Positions 53,300 through 61,926 of a stretch of 64,000 nt of DNA are shown here, piece after piece. Numbering within the stretch: the stretch's first letter is position 1; every line of letters starts with the position of its first letter. The DNA lies in assembly GCF_009765705.1 (NCBI RefSeq), contig NZ_LMUX01000009.1, positions 241,269 through 305,268 on the forward strand, written 5' to 3'. The position numbers and the translations under genes were made by a program. Under the pieces are notes generated by a model, which was not told the origin of the DNA, searched no databases, and saw only the letters and a program-made list of their open reading frames with translations. This DNA comes from Burkholderia sp. L27(2015) (GTDB lineage Bacteria > Pseudomonadota > Gammaproteobacteria > Burkholderiales > Burkholderiaceae).

Positions 53300-53671
53300 A
53301 TGGGTAATAGCACATTGGACCCCGACAACACCCCATCAGAGCAACCCGTGCCCGGACACGACACACGTGCGCTGGGCCCGAGCGATTCGTCCGACAGCGG
53401 CAGCGACACCGTGCATGCGCGGCAGCAGGCGCTGGGCCCGCTCGACGACGTGGATCGCCACGCACTCGAACAGGGTGCAGACGAACTCGACAGTGACACT
53501 GACCGCCACGGCACCGGCGAGCGCGCCAGCGCTGATGGTGACTCGAACCTACGTCCTGACAGCGATGTGCTGCCGGACACTATGGACGGTGAAGTGGGCG
53601 TGCGTGAATTGGACTTTGAGTCGGACGAGACCAGTGAATCCGATGACGGCGACGCTACAGGTGACATCTAG
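53300..53671 (+). CDS. Acidic Asp/Ser-rich small protein
   Basis: 123 residues, ATG after AGGAGACG. Extremely acidic and low-complexity: Asp, Ser, Glu and Gly dominate (PSDSSDSGSDTV, ELDSDTDRHGTGER, ELDFESDETSESDD). ALGPSD and ALGPLD are an internal repeat. Probably intrinsically disordered and cytoplasmic. Such proteins recur next to the TPP enzyme and SDR genes in Burkholderia and look like hydrophilin-like stress proteins, but no function is known. Confidence 0.7.
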   Translation: MGNSTLDPDNTPSEQPVPGHDTRALGPSDSSDSGSDTVHARQQALGPLDDVDRHALEQGADELDSDTDRHGTGERASADGDSNLRPDSDVLPDTMDGEVGVRELDFESDETSESDDGDATGDI

Positions 53672-53944
53672 CCCTCGATGATCCCCATAGCTGCGCTGCG
53701 AAGATTGCAGCTTTCACATAGGTTACATGCGATTGGTCTCTGCAGCGTACACGCGTCGTGGACGGTCCGCTGATGCACCGTCCCGCCTATGCGTGGGTCA
53801 GCCGGGCGCGTACCGCCGCGCGTCGTATCCGCGCAATCAGCTATATAGCTGACCGCCGTGACGCGCACAACCTGACCGCCTGTTTCTTGGAGGGCGCAGG
53901 CCGTAGCGCGACGCGCTATCGGCACTTACTAGACAGATGCGCGA

Positions 53945-54811
53945 TCAAATAATCGGTGTGCCACCGGTGATCGCAATAGTGGCACCCGATACGTAGCTCG
54001 CTTCGTCCGACGCGAGCAACACATAGACGGGCGCCAATTCCGCAGGTTGACCGGGGCGTTTCATCGGCACCTGGCTGCCAAAGTTCTTCACCGCGTCGGC
54101 GGGCATGGTGGCCGGAATCAGTGGCGTCCAAATCGGACCGGGCGCCACGCAGTTGGCACGTATGCCTTTTTCTGCCAGTAACTGGGCAAGGCCACCGGTG
54201 AAGTTCTGGATCGCCGCTTTCGTTGCAGCGTACGCCAACAAGGTCGGATTCGGCTTGTCAGCGTTTACGGAGGTGGTGTTGACAATCGCGCTGCCCCTAG
54301 GCATATGCGCCACTGCTGCCTTGGACAAACGAAACATCGCGCCGATGTTGGTATCGAACGTCCGATCCCAGTCCTCATCGCTGATTTCATCGAGTGCCTT
54401 GTAGGTCATCTGGAAGGCAGCGTTGTTGACGAGAATGTCGATCTTGCCGAACGCGTCGACGGCCAAGCGAACAACCTCACGACAGTGCGCCGGATCGGCA
54501 ATGTCGCCCGGGATCAGTAGCGCTCCGCAGCCGGCTTTCCTGATCCATGCTTCGGTCTCGCGCGCCTCATCGTGCTCGTTCAGATAGGAGATCACCACAT
54601 CCGCGCCCTCGCGCGCGTACGCGATTGCGACAGCGCGCCCGATGCCGCTGTCGCCACCGGTAATCAGCGCAGTTTTTCCACTCAGACGACCCGAGCCTCG
54701 GTAGCTATTTTCTCCATGATCCGGCGGAGGATTCATCGGTGCCAAGCGCCCTGGTACTTGGTCCTGCTGTTGAGCTGGAAACGGCGGGCTGGGATAGATC
54801 TTCTCGCTCAT
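53945..54811 (-). CDS. Short-chain dehydrogenase/reductase (YghA/YhdF-like)
   Basis: 288 residues from ATG 54811 (AAGGAGCC upstream). A proline-rich N-terminal lead (PSPPFPAQQQDQVPGRLAPM) precedes the Rossmann motif ALITGGDSGIGRAVAIAYAR, then ILVNNAAFQ, the catalytic YAATKAAIQNF (Y-x3-K) and VAPGPIWTPLIP. This ~285-residue type with a long N-terminal lead is the YghA/general stress 39 subgroup, NADPH-linked, substrate unknown. Together with the acidic protein and DUF72 gene nearby it belongs to a stress-type gene set. Confidence 0.88.
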   Translation of the reverse strand: MSEKIYPSPPFPAQQQDQVPGRLAPMNPPPDHGENSYRGSGRLSGKTALITGGDSGIGRAVAIAYAREGADVVISYLNEHDEARETEAWIRKAGCGALLIPGDIADPAHCREVVRLAVDAFGKIDILVNNAAFQMTYKALDEISDEDWDRTFDTNIGAMFRLSKAAVAHMPRGSAIVNTTSVNADKPNPTLLAYAATKAAIQNFTGGLAQLLAEKGIRANCVAPGPIWTPLIPATMPADAVKNFGSQVPMKRPGQPAELAPVYVLLASDEASYVSGATIAITGGTPII

Positions 54812-55070
54812 GAACGGCTCCTTGATGTCAGGGTGTGAACCGGATTTCAAACTACGTAAAAATCACCGGTACACTGATTCGTCCGCGCGTCGTGCATGGA
54901 CAAGTACCTGCATCGTTAGCAAACTGTATTCCTGGCTCGCGCCGATGTGAGGTCTTTACCACGCGTGGGAACACCGATTGCTGCGTCTCAAACGTCTCAA
55001 TCATTACCTCCCCCCAAAAACGGCCAGGGTGAGGGGATAAAGTGGCGGGGAACGCGCCAAGGAAGCTCCC

Positions 55071-55982
55071 ATGACGATCAAAGTTGGGACCGCTAGTTGG
55101 ACCGATCCCACCCTCATCAAATCCAAGCGATTCTACCCGCCGGGTTGCTCCTCGGCCGAGGGACGCTTACGCTTTTACGCCACGCAATTCCCACTCGTCG
55201 AAGTCGACAGCAGCTATTACGCAATGCCCAGCGCGACCAATTCGGTGTTATGGGCCGAGCGCACGCCAGGCGACTTCACGTTCAACATTAAGGCGTTTCG
55301 GTTATTCACCGGTCACCAAACCGACCGCGCGATGTTTCCGAAGGACATGCAGGCAGCACTGCCGCAGAACGGGAAGAAGAATTTGTACTACCGCCAGGTG
55401 CCCGGCGACGTCCTTCAGGAATTGTGGCGTCGATACCTGGAAGCCATCGAGCCGCTGCGTGAGGCAGGCAAGCTCGGCGCAGTCCATTTCCAGTTCGCGC
55501 CGTGGATGCTCAACAATATAGAAGGCAGGAAGCACGTTGAGCATTGCGCCGATGTGATGGCCGGCTACACCATGGCGGTCGAATTTCGACATGAGTCGTG
55601 GTTCGCCGATGCCGAGCGCACGGCCCGCACGCTGGCGTTTGAGCGAGAGCGAGGATTGGTGAATGTCATCGTCGACGAGCCGCAGGGGCCGGCCAACAGC
55701 ATTCCAGCAGTATGGGAAGTGACGAACGATGATTTAGCGCTGTTGCGGCTCCACGGACGCAATCATGCGACGTGGAATATTCAAGGTGCCACGGCGTCTT
55801 CTGCTCGGTTCAATTACGACTACGACGATGACGAGTTGGATGGTCTCGCGACTCAGATTTACGAGATATCGCGGGCCGTCGCACAGACGCATGTCGTCTT
55901 CAATAATAACTTCGAGGATCAAGGACAACGTAACGCGCAGACTCTAATGAGCATCCTCGGGGCGGGCACGATCTCGTCATGA
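55071..55982 (+). CDS. DUF72 family protein (YecE-like)
   Basis: 303 residues, ATG after CAAGGAAGC. Family hallmarks: KVGTASWTDPTLIKSKRFYP at the start, FPLVEVDSSYYAMPS, the aromatic WAERTPGDFTFNIKAFRLFT, LGAVHFQFAPWML, AVEFRHESWF, and VFNNNFEDQGQRNAQTL near the end. DUF72 proteins adopt a TIM-barrel fold with a conserved acidic/histidine cluster and are thought to be nucleases or hydrolases, but no activity is generally accepted. Often next to SDR genes as here. Confidence 0.9.
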   Translation: MTIKVGTASWTDPTLIKSKRFYPPGCSSAEGRLRFYATQFPLVEVDSSYYAMPSATNSVLWAERTPGDFTFNIKAFRLFTGHQTDRAMFPKDMQAALPQNGKKNLYYRQVPGDVLQELWRRYLEAIEPLREAGKLGAVHFQFAPWMLNNIEGRKHVEHCADVMAGYTMAVEFRHESWFADAERTARTLAFERERGLVNVIVDEPQGPANSIPAVWEVTNDDLALLRLHGRNHATWNIQGATASSARFNYDYDDDELDGLATQIYEISRAVAQTHVVFNNNFEDQGQRNAQTLMSILGAGTISS

Positions 55983-56105
55983 TCCGTTTCGATGGCGGTG
56001 GGCAAAGGCCGCATCCTGGCGCCCGCATCGGGCGGCCGTTGACCCGTCGTCGCCGTTAGTGGTGCTGAAATGGAATGCAGGAGAAGCAGTTGATCCGTTC
56101 GGCCA

Positions 56106-57878
56106 CTACTGCGTCTTATTCACAGGGAAAAGATGTCTGTCGACTATCTTCATGAAGCTGAATGCTCGCTTTTCGCTGGGGTAGCTGAGATTGGTTGCCA
56201 GCGGTATAGCCGATTGGATCCAGTTGCGCTTGTCTGACGTGTACTCAAGCCCAACGTCCGACAGCATTGACTCCAACTCGCCATAGCGATTGATGAACAG
56301 CCCTGCATTGGCGCAGATCTCGAAGATCGTCTCGAACGCCGCCTTCCCGTCGTCGTTGAACGCTTCAACGCCACGTGCTTTGGCATCGGCCCAAGGCTTG
56401 CCGTCGTCGATAGCTTTGCGAATCGTTCCATCAACCCGTTTCAGCGCCTTGTCCGTCGCACTGTCGTCACCGTTCGTGCTCACCCTGGCGAGATCGCTAG
56501 CGGCTGCCTCAATTGCCTTCAATAGCGCGTCAGCTCTCTCGTTAACGGTCTTCCCAGTGACTGACTTTGCAAGCGTGCTTTGCGCTTGGGTGAGTTGTGC
56601 GGTTTGGGCTTCGTCGATATTCAGTGCACCAATCTGCTTGGAGAATTCATCTGCGTTGTTGAGGACATCAATGTCGACGATTCCTGCGGTGCGTACACCA
56701 AGGTCCCGATAAAGCGAGGCTATTCGCGGCACGGTTTGCTTATTGTCCGCGCTGACGAAGTGAATGTCCGCATTCGGGTGTATCTTGCTAAAAATCGTCT
56801 CGTAGAACCGAGCGTCGGAATCCGCCTCTACTACAATAGCCGCAGAGGAGAATAGCCCGTCGATGACGCGATGTGACGCCAAGAGGGGATCCTTTGTGAT
56901 CTCTGATAGGCGACTCGGTGCGAGCTGTCGGAAGGCATTCGCATCTCCAATGCGGTCGATCCTAACTACGGATATATCGTTCTTCACCGATAGCACGCCT
57001 CTGAGTACGTCTGCACTATGCGTAGCGATCACTAGCTGCTTGCTCGGGCCGCTGCGGCTCGCGATAAGCCTTCCCAACGCGTGTGCCTGCGGAGGATGCA
57101 GAAAGGCTTCGGGTTCGTCAATCAGGCAAACTGGCCGGTCCATGACCAGCAGGGCCGCCACTATCCCAACGAAGCTTCGCAATCCGTCGCCTTGATTATC
57201 GAGCTTTTCTAACTCTTTGAGGACCGAGTGAGCGTCGCGCGGATCCGGGGGGATAGGGCCGAGCGTATCTTTCACTCTCAGGCAGAGCTCAGTCGGAAGC
57301 GTGAAGTCAAGAGCGAGTTCAACGCCAAACGTCGCTTTAACGATCTGGCGCAGTTCAAGTTCTTTCTGCGTGCCTTTGAGATACAACTGCTGGAGCAGCG
57401 TCGCTGGATTGTCATTTGAGACGTTGGGGCCGGTAACGAGAAGGTGTAGCCGATTTTCGGTTAGCAGATGCGTTGTCAGCCTCGATCCAATCACCTGAGC
57501 AATGGTTGCTTTGTCCCGCTGTGCAATCCCTTGACGCCAACTTTCTAGGACTACCTTAGGTGGCCCCCCCCAATTCATACTCGCCGTACCTTGTAGCGAC
57601 GGGTTGAGGGAATTGACACTGATTCCGGCCGCACTATCGGTGCCTCGAAGCGCCGCATACGCTTCAAAAGCGGCGTTGAGATCGGTCGGAACCGAAGTGG
57701 TGGCGTTCTTGATGACCTTAGCATTCAGGCCATACGATGGCGTAGTAGTGATCTCGGATAGGTCTTTCAATGCGCGACTCTTCCCGGCGTTGTTGGGGCC
57801 GATGATCACCGTCAGATCTCCAAGGTTGACCTTGGTCCCATCGTTGCTTTCAAACTCTTCCAAACGGTATACGTACAC
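56106..57878 (-). CDS. OLD-family ATPase with TOPRIM domain, probable anti-phage nuclease
   Basis: 590 residues from GTG 57878 (GGGAGC upstream). ATPase head: YRLEEFESNDGTKVNLGDL, P-loop GPNNAGKS (27-34), GDGLRSFVGIVAALLVMD as signature region, Walker B VCLIDEPEAFLHPP (~253) and ATHSADVLRG. C-terminal TOPRIM-like part: the glutamate in IVVEADSDARFYETIF (~350) and DIDVL (~401). There is no UvrD-like or reverse-transcriptase gene beside it, so it is a class 1-like stand-alone OLD protein. Such proteins are DNA/RNA nucleases in phage exclusion. The ~90-residue helical insert after DIDVL is Ala/Asp-rich. Low GC at both ends fits acquisition. Confidence 0.78.
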   Translation of the reverse strand: MYVYRLEEFESNDGTKVNLGDLTVIIGPNNAGKSRALKDLSEITTTPSYGLNAKVIKNATTSVPTDLNAAFEAYAALRGTDSAAGISVNSLNPSLQGTASMNWGGPPKVVLESWRQGIAQRDKATIAQVIGSRLTTHLLTENRLHLLVTGPNVSNDNPATLLQQLYLKGTQKELELRQIVKATFGVELALDFTLPTELCLRVKDTLGPIPPDPRDAHSVLKELEKLDNQGDGLRSFVGIVAALLVMDRPVCLIDEPEAFLHPPQAHALGRLIASRSGPSKQLVIATHSADVLRGVLSVKNDISVVRIDRIGDANAFRQLAPSRLSEITKDPLLASHRVIDGLFSSAAIVVEADSDARFYETIFSKIHPNADIHFVSADNKQTVPRIASLYRDLGVRTAGIVDIDVLNNADEFSKQIGALNIDEAQTAQLTQAQSTLAKSVTGKTVNERADALLKAIEAAASDLARVSTNGDDSATDKALKRVDGTIRKAIDDGKPWADAKARGVEAFNDDGKAAFETIFEICANAGLFINRYGELESMLSDVGLEYTSDKRNWIQSAIPLATNLSYPSEKRAFSFMKIVDRHLFPVNKTQ

Positions 57879-58130
57879 GAGTTTGCTCCCTTCGCATTTT
57901 GAGCTGTGGTGTCGCGTCCATTCTACAGCCGCGACTTCTGTTGCATTTTCTGTCTCAAATCAAATGGCGTATTTGTCGATTCTCTTATCTATCCCGTCGC
58001 ATCAAGTCTGCCCACGTGTTTGCGTAGGCTCGGGTCAGAGGTGGTACTTGCGTGCGGCTTCAGGGGGATAGTCAGTATCGCTGAACACGCTTTAGGTCGA
58101 GTACACTAGCTCTCATTGTAGGGAGCCAAT

Positions 58131-58373
58131 ATGCACATGTCGGATGTCTGTAACGGCTGGGGAATTACCGCGACGGCAGAGCATGTCACAGGCGGACTTA
58201 CGCGGGGCTTCGTCTCGGTAGGTGCGGCAGTCCGTGTCAATGGCGGTGAGCCGGTGGCTCATAAGTTTGATGACATTGGCGGCCCGTTCGATACCGAACA
58301 CGAAGCAATAGAGAATGCTCTTGAGTGGCTACGTGCATGGGCAGAATTGGAATGTGACGCCGGACAGCGATAA
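58131..58373 (+). CDS. Hypothetical small protein
   Basis: 80 residues, ATG after AGGGAGCC. The sequence (ITATAEHVTGGLTRGFVSV, GEPVAHKFDDIGGPFDTEHEA, ALEWLRAWAELE) looks like a compact alpha/beta domain. Such ~80-residue proteins are common in Burkholderia but have no known role. It is convergent with the DUF4148 gene on the other strand; the bidirectional hairpin at 58371-58393 lies between them. Confidence 0.6.
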   Translation: MHMSDVCNGWGITATAEHVTGGLTRGFVSVGAAVRVNGGEPVAHKFDDIGGPFDTEHEAIENALEWLRAWAELECDAGQR

Positions 58374-58393
58374 AAAGCCCGCATTGAGCGGGC
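58371..58393 (-). terminator. Rho-independent terminator of the DUF4148 gene
   Basis: Read on the minus strand, GCCCGC and GCGGGC pair around a 5-base loop and are followed by TTTTT (plus-strand A-run at 58372-58376). It lies 64 bases beyond the stop of the minus-strand gene at 58457. Confidence 0.75.
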
Positions 58394-58456
58394 CTGTGAG
58401 ATGTTGCTGGTTATACGGGCGTACTCAGGGCCTCCCATCCCCTTGCTGCATCGCGA

Positions 58457-58762
58457 TTAGTGCGTGCCGGTCCCGGGTTGGGCCTGTGGTCCCGTGCCGT
58501 TCGGACTTACTCCGGCTCCCGTACCACCGGCCTGTCCCTGAGAACGCTTTTCGGCGGCCTGGATGTCGTTCGGGTATTGTGGGTCGTCTCCCGCTCCGGG
58601 CCGATAGCCGTTTTGTTCCAGCGTTTTGAGTTGCTGCTTTTGCTGGGTGCGCGTGGTCGTGCTGCCCTGCGACGGCGTGGTGGTCTGCGCGTTTGCTACA
58701 TTCACGGCCAGCGCAACGCTAAGCACACTTGTGGCACCGAGTGCCTTGATGAAGTTCGACAT
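58457..58762 (-). CDS. DUF4148-like small secreted protein
   Basis: 101 residues from ATG 58762 after AAAGGAGAG. A signal peptide (LGATSVLSVALAVNVANA) is followed by a Gln/Thr-rich segment, then TLEQNGYRPGAGDDPQYPND and a Gly/Pro-rich tail. The block ExxGYxPxxxDPxYPxDxQAAEKR is the pattern of DUF4148 proteins, which are small exported proteins frequent and multicopy in Burkholderia. Probably periplasmic; no activity is known. Confidence 0.72.
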   Translation of the reverse strand: MSNFIKALGATSVLSVALAVNVANAQTTTPSQGSTTTRTQQKQQLKTLEQNGYRPGAGDDPQYPNDIQAAEKRSQGQAGGTGAGVSPNGTGPQAQPGTGTH

Positions 58763-59089
58763 GGATACTCTCCTTTTCCGGTAGATAACTGAGGAGCAGA
58801 ACAGCATCCATCGTGCCCAGTGGGCTGTCGGAAGTGACGGCGTACCACCTGACGCCGCCGCGCAGCGTTGCGACTAACGCGGCCAGATAAACTCGCTTCT
58901 GTGTAAAACCTACACAAAACTGTGATTTTTGGGCATTTTCGTGCGGTTTTGCCACTATCTCAAAATTGGCTAGTGTTCTTCGCGCCGCAATTGATTGCGG
59001 ACGGACGTAAAAAAGCCCACTCAGTGGTGGGCAGTAGCAGGTCGAAAACAGGCGACGCGATTTCTCGAAGCAGTATGCGCGCGCGAGGC
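58763..59089. other. Intergenic region upstream of the DUF4148 gene
   Basis: 327 bases. Contains the terminator at 59009-59032 and the promoter region of the DUF4148 gene. The TGTGTAAAACCTACACAA stretch near 58900 is a short imperfect inverted repeat (TGTGTA...TACACA) and could be an operator. Confidence 0.45.
59009..59032 (-). terminator. Rho-independent terminator of the gene at 59090
   Basis: On the minus strand GCCCAC and GTGGGC pair around a 6-base loop, followed by TTTTTT (plus-strand A-run at 59009-59014). It lies 58 bases beyond the stop of the minus-strand gene. Confidence 0.78.
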
Positions 59090-59545
59090 TCAGCTTCGCT
59101 TCTTTCTGCGGAACCCTCGCCGCACCCATCCGACTGCAATGAATAGCGCGCCGACCGTCCCGCTTATCCAGCCCACCGTCGAAATTGCGCTATCAGCGGC
59201 TTCGGTATTTGCCGCCGTGATTGCGGCGTCGCGCTTCTGAGCTTGCAGCTTGGCATACTGGTCGCGGGGCTGCTCTGTGCCGTCACATGCTTGAGACCGC
59301 GCACTCAGCAGCGTCGAAAACAGGTCGGATTTCGGCCCGGTATCGCCAGACAGCGGCTGGCTAGACGACACACCCGTCTGTGGTTGTGGTGTCGCTTGAT
59401 GACAAGAATCGTAGTTGTCGAGTGCATTCTTGTAGGCGTCGTCGGCTTGCTGCTGTGCATAGTGCGCGTTTTCCACATAAGTCCATCCGGACGACGCGCC
59501 AACTACTACGGTCAAGACCACCCAAATACGAGTCCATCCGTTCAT
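59090..59545 (-). CDS. Hypothetical membrane protein
   Basis: 151 residues. A hydrophobic N-terminal segment (IWVVLTVVVGASSGWTYV), a polar Gln/Ser/Asp-rich middle of ~85 residues with two cysteines, and a second membrane segment (AISTVGWISGTVGALFIAVGWV) followed by a strongly basic tail (RRGFRRKKRS). The topology puts the middle outside or in the periplasm with both ends cytoplasmic. No family is recognised. A terminator follows it at 59009-59032. Confidence 0.6.
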   Translation of the reverse strand: MNGWTRIWVVLTVVVGASSGWTYVENAHYAQQQADDAYKNALDNYDSCHQATPQPQTGVSSSQPLSGDTGPKSDLFSTLLSARSQACDGTEQPRDQYAKLQAQKRDAAITAANTEAADSAISTVGWISGTVGALFIAVGWVRRGFRRKKRS

Positions 59546-59657
59546 TTCGCCCCCTTCGATTTAGGCTTATTGCTGGTCAATCTCGATTTTTTGGTCGGGG
59601 TCGTCGTTGAACGTCGGGCCTTTGCAACGGCAATCCAATCAGCGCCTAAGCGAAAGG

Positions 59658-60569
59658 TTATAACTTGATGCCATAGTGAGCGGCGAGTGCCTCAGTAAGT
59701 AACTTGCCGCCAGTCGAGAGTCCGATGGCCCAGACGCCGTCGACGGCTTTCCCTGCCATCTTTGCCATCCACGACCGGACCTTTGGTCCGAAGCGCTTTT
59801 CGGCAACCACCGTAGCGGCGTCGTCCTCGCCCACGGCTGTCTCAAGCTCCGCGATATCCGTATCGTGTACACCGGCTGTTTTCAATGTCGAGGCGAGCGA
59901 TTTGAAGTTGCCTTTCGTCACGGTATTGACTATGGTCGCCGTATTGCTGTCGCCCACGATAATTGTTGTGTTGTCACCAAACATTGATGATGCGAACAGG
60001 TGCGGCATGTCTATGCCCTTTGCGGCTTCCTTCATATCGTCTTCCTTTGCGTCGCCAAGCTCATTTTGAAGACTGAGCACGAAATCCAACAGCCGGGTGC
60101 GAACTTCGATGGTCGCGCCCATGATTTGCGTTGGTTCCATCTGTACCCACGCGTATTCAACATGGGCATTGCTCCAGCCTTTGCTTAGCTCTGGATACAG
60201 CGATGGCGTAATGGGATGGACTATGTGAGCGTCACGCTTCGAAATCCATTCTTCGAGTACGTGAACCGACTCACGCAATTCACTCGTCGAGAGCGCCTTG
60301 CGGGTCGTTTCTGCGAGGTGTCCAATTGGCAATATCTGAGCCGCGTGAGACCAAGAACTGTTTCGAAGATTGCCGACAACACGCACAGGAACCACGCGAT
60401 AGGATGGTAGGTCGGTCCCGGCGTCGTAGCCTTTCATTTCGTTATTTAGCCAATCGCCAAGCTCTTTATGGCCCATCTTGTTCATGACCACTTTCGTTTT
60501 CAGCATCGCATCAGTGAGCGAGCCGTTCTCGCTACTGAGTAGCTCCACAATGGCGTCGAGTAATTTCAT
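59658..60569 (-). CDS. AbiTii-domain protein, probable abortive-infection gene
   Basis: 303 residues. The N-terminal ~180 residues match the AbiTii domain pattern: MKLLDAIVELLSSENGSLTD, KTKVVMNKMGHKELGDWLNN, LPSYRVVPVRVVGNLRNSSW, LPIGHL and ELRESVHVLEEW. The C-terminal part (SMFGDNTTIIVGDSNTATIV, NTVTKGNFKSLASTL, TDIAELETAVGEDDA) resembles a beta/helix module often fused to this domain. AbiT is a lactococcal abortive-infection system that blocks late phage development. No TA-type partner is adjacent. Low GC and lone position suggest transfer as a single-gene defence element. Confidence 0.72.
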   Translation of the reverse strand: MKLLDAIVELLSSENGSLTDAMLKTKVVMNKMGHKELGDWLNNEMKGYDAGTDLPSYRVVPVRVVGNLRNSSWSHAAQILPIGHLAETTRKALSTSELRESVHVLEEWISKRDAHIVHPITPSLYPELSKGWSNAHVEYAWVQMEPTQIMGATIEVRTRLLDFVLSLQNELGDAKEDDMKEAAKGIDMPHLFASSMFGDNTTIIVGDSNTATIVNTVTKGNFKSLASTLKTAGVHDTDIAELETAVGEDDAATVVAEKRFGPKVRSWMAKMAGKAVDGVWAIGLSTGGKLLTEALAAHYGIKL

Positions 60570-60759
60570 TTTTCACTGCCTTGAGGACTTCGGTCGCCAC
60601 GAAACGGGCGTTATTGGTGACATATCGTACTCGATGCCGCGTTAGGCGCGATAGTAAGTTGCGTGCATTGGCAGCGGCGGGAGTGAAATCAATTGCAACG
60701 CTCAGCCCATTTGCGGGTCAGACATTGACAGGGTGCATAGAGCGTCCAATGGGTGACGC

Positions 60760-61134
60760 ATGACCGATAACGAGATTGTCACGAATAAGACTTTGAACGG
60801 CTCTTTCGGCATCCTGCGTCAACGAGCGCTGGCCGCGATGTTTAACCGGGCTGGGCACATGGTGGGGCCTATTGAAGTATGGGCAACGCTGGTAACGATA
60901 AGCGGGTCTTGGGACCGCGCATGGTCGGCATATAAGAGCATTGATGTCCTTCTAGTACAGGTGAGGGCGCAAATCCCGGTAGACCGTCAATCGGTCCGTG
61001 CGCTGACTGTCGATAGGGATCAACTCCGGCGCGAGTTGGCGGGCTATGAGGGCGATTTCGAAAGCGAGTTACTTTTAGTATTGGGCCGCCCGTCATGGCC
61101 GGATGTCAAAATTCTTGAGGCGGCTCTGCTATGA
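60760..61134 (+). CDS. Hypothetical protein
   Basis: 124 residues. MTDNEIVTNKTLNGSFGIL, RQRALAAMFNRAGHMVGPIE, VWATLVTISGSWDRAWSAYK are visible; the second half is charged and probably helical (LTVDRDQLRRELAGYEGDF). No family recognised. A terminator directly follows (61139-61175), which supports a genuine gene. Confidence 0.5.
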   Translation: MTDNEIVTNKTLNGSFGILRQRALAAMFNRAGHMVGPIEVWATLVTISGSWDRAWSAYKSIDVLLVQVRAQIPVDRQSVRALTVDRDQLRRELAGYEGDFESELLLVLGRPSWPDVKILEAALL

Positions 61135-61138
61135 CAAA

Positions 61139-61175
61139 GCCCGCAATCAATTGCGGATGCTCTGGCCCTTTTTTG
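61139..61175 (+). terminator. Rho-independent terminator after the gene at 60760
   Basis: CCGCAA, loop TCAA, TTGCGG (61141-61156) is a perfect 6-bp hairpin; a T-run (61169-61174) follows after 12 bases, and the whole can extend to a longer stem with GGGCC elements. It begins 6 bases after the stop codon. Confidence 0.6.
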
Positions 61176-61305
61176 TTTATACAAAATCGTGGTAACTAAT
61201 GAGATGATTTTGTTATAACTCAAGCGGGTAGGGCGTTACGGCGGTTATTATGAATCCCGGCCCCGCCGCAAAGGGCTTCGTGCTTTTCTGACAAGGCTCC
61301 CAGAT

Positions 61306-61683
61306 TTACCGGGACGGTAGGTCGACGGCACGGGAGTCGGCCTCCGACATGATTTGCCGGGTTCGCGACATGAGCCACGCGATTTCCGCGGATGAGAAAT
61401 CCCACGCGCCGGCGCGGACTTTGTTTTCGACACCCATCTCGACCCGATGCAGGGCTTCATCAAAGCCCCATCCTTTGGTGTCGATTTTCCGCTGTGTGTA
61501 GACCGCAAGCTGTTGCGCCACGTCTTCGCACGCGTCATACCTCTCGTACAGCTCATCAGGCGTCAAACCAGAAAAGTATCGGTCGCCGACCTTGCGCAGC
61601 AAGAGCTTCGGGTTCGAACCTGCGAGTGAGCCCGCCAGCATTTCCCGAGGAAAATCTTCCGGCACAACATGTTCGTCTGTCAT
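61306..61683 (-). CDS. Hypothetical protein, Burkholderia-type orphan
   Basis: 125 residues from ATG 61683, chosen because CAGGAGAACTGCC precedes it. The segments EDFPREMLAGSLAGSNPKLL, GDRYFSGLTPDELYERYDAC and QLAVYTQRKIDTKGWGFDEA suggest a compact alpha-helical protein. No family is recognised. No membrane segment. It lies in a run of small minus-strand orphan genes. Confidence 0.55.
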   Translation of the reverse strand: MTDEHVVPEDFPREMLAGSLAGSNPKLLLRKVGDRYFSGLTPDELYERYDACEDVAQQLAVYTQRKIDTKGWGFDEALHRVEMGVENKVRAGAWDFSSAEIAWLMSRTRQIMSEADSRAVDLPSR

Positions 61684-61926
61684 GGCAGTTCTCCTGCTGA
61701 ACAGTGAAATTACGCGGCCGGGACAAATAGGTCGTGCCCGGCCCACGCCCCGAGTATCGCCAGCGGGCCGAGGTCTGAGAGCCATTTCTTCAGAGCGTGG
61801 CCATAAATGATGACGCTCTGATGGATGATTTTTCCGAGGAGCGTGCGCGTCGCATCAAGGCCGTATTGACGGCTATGATGGGAATCACGGTGATGTGAGA
61901 GGAGGCTTCCGCATCACCAACCTCGA

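Noticed and set aside
61160-61200. CTTTTTTGTTTATACAAA could be the opposite end of the Tn7-like element.
   Set aside because: Only one short match is present and it is explained as the T-tract of a terminator; no tandem sites were seen.
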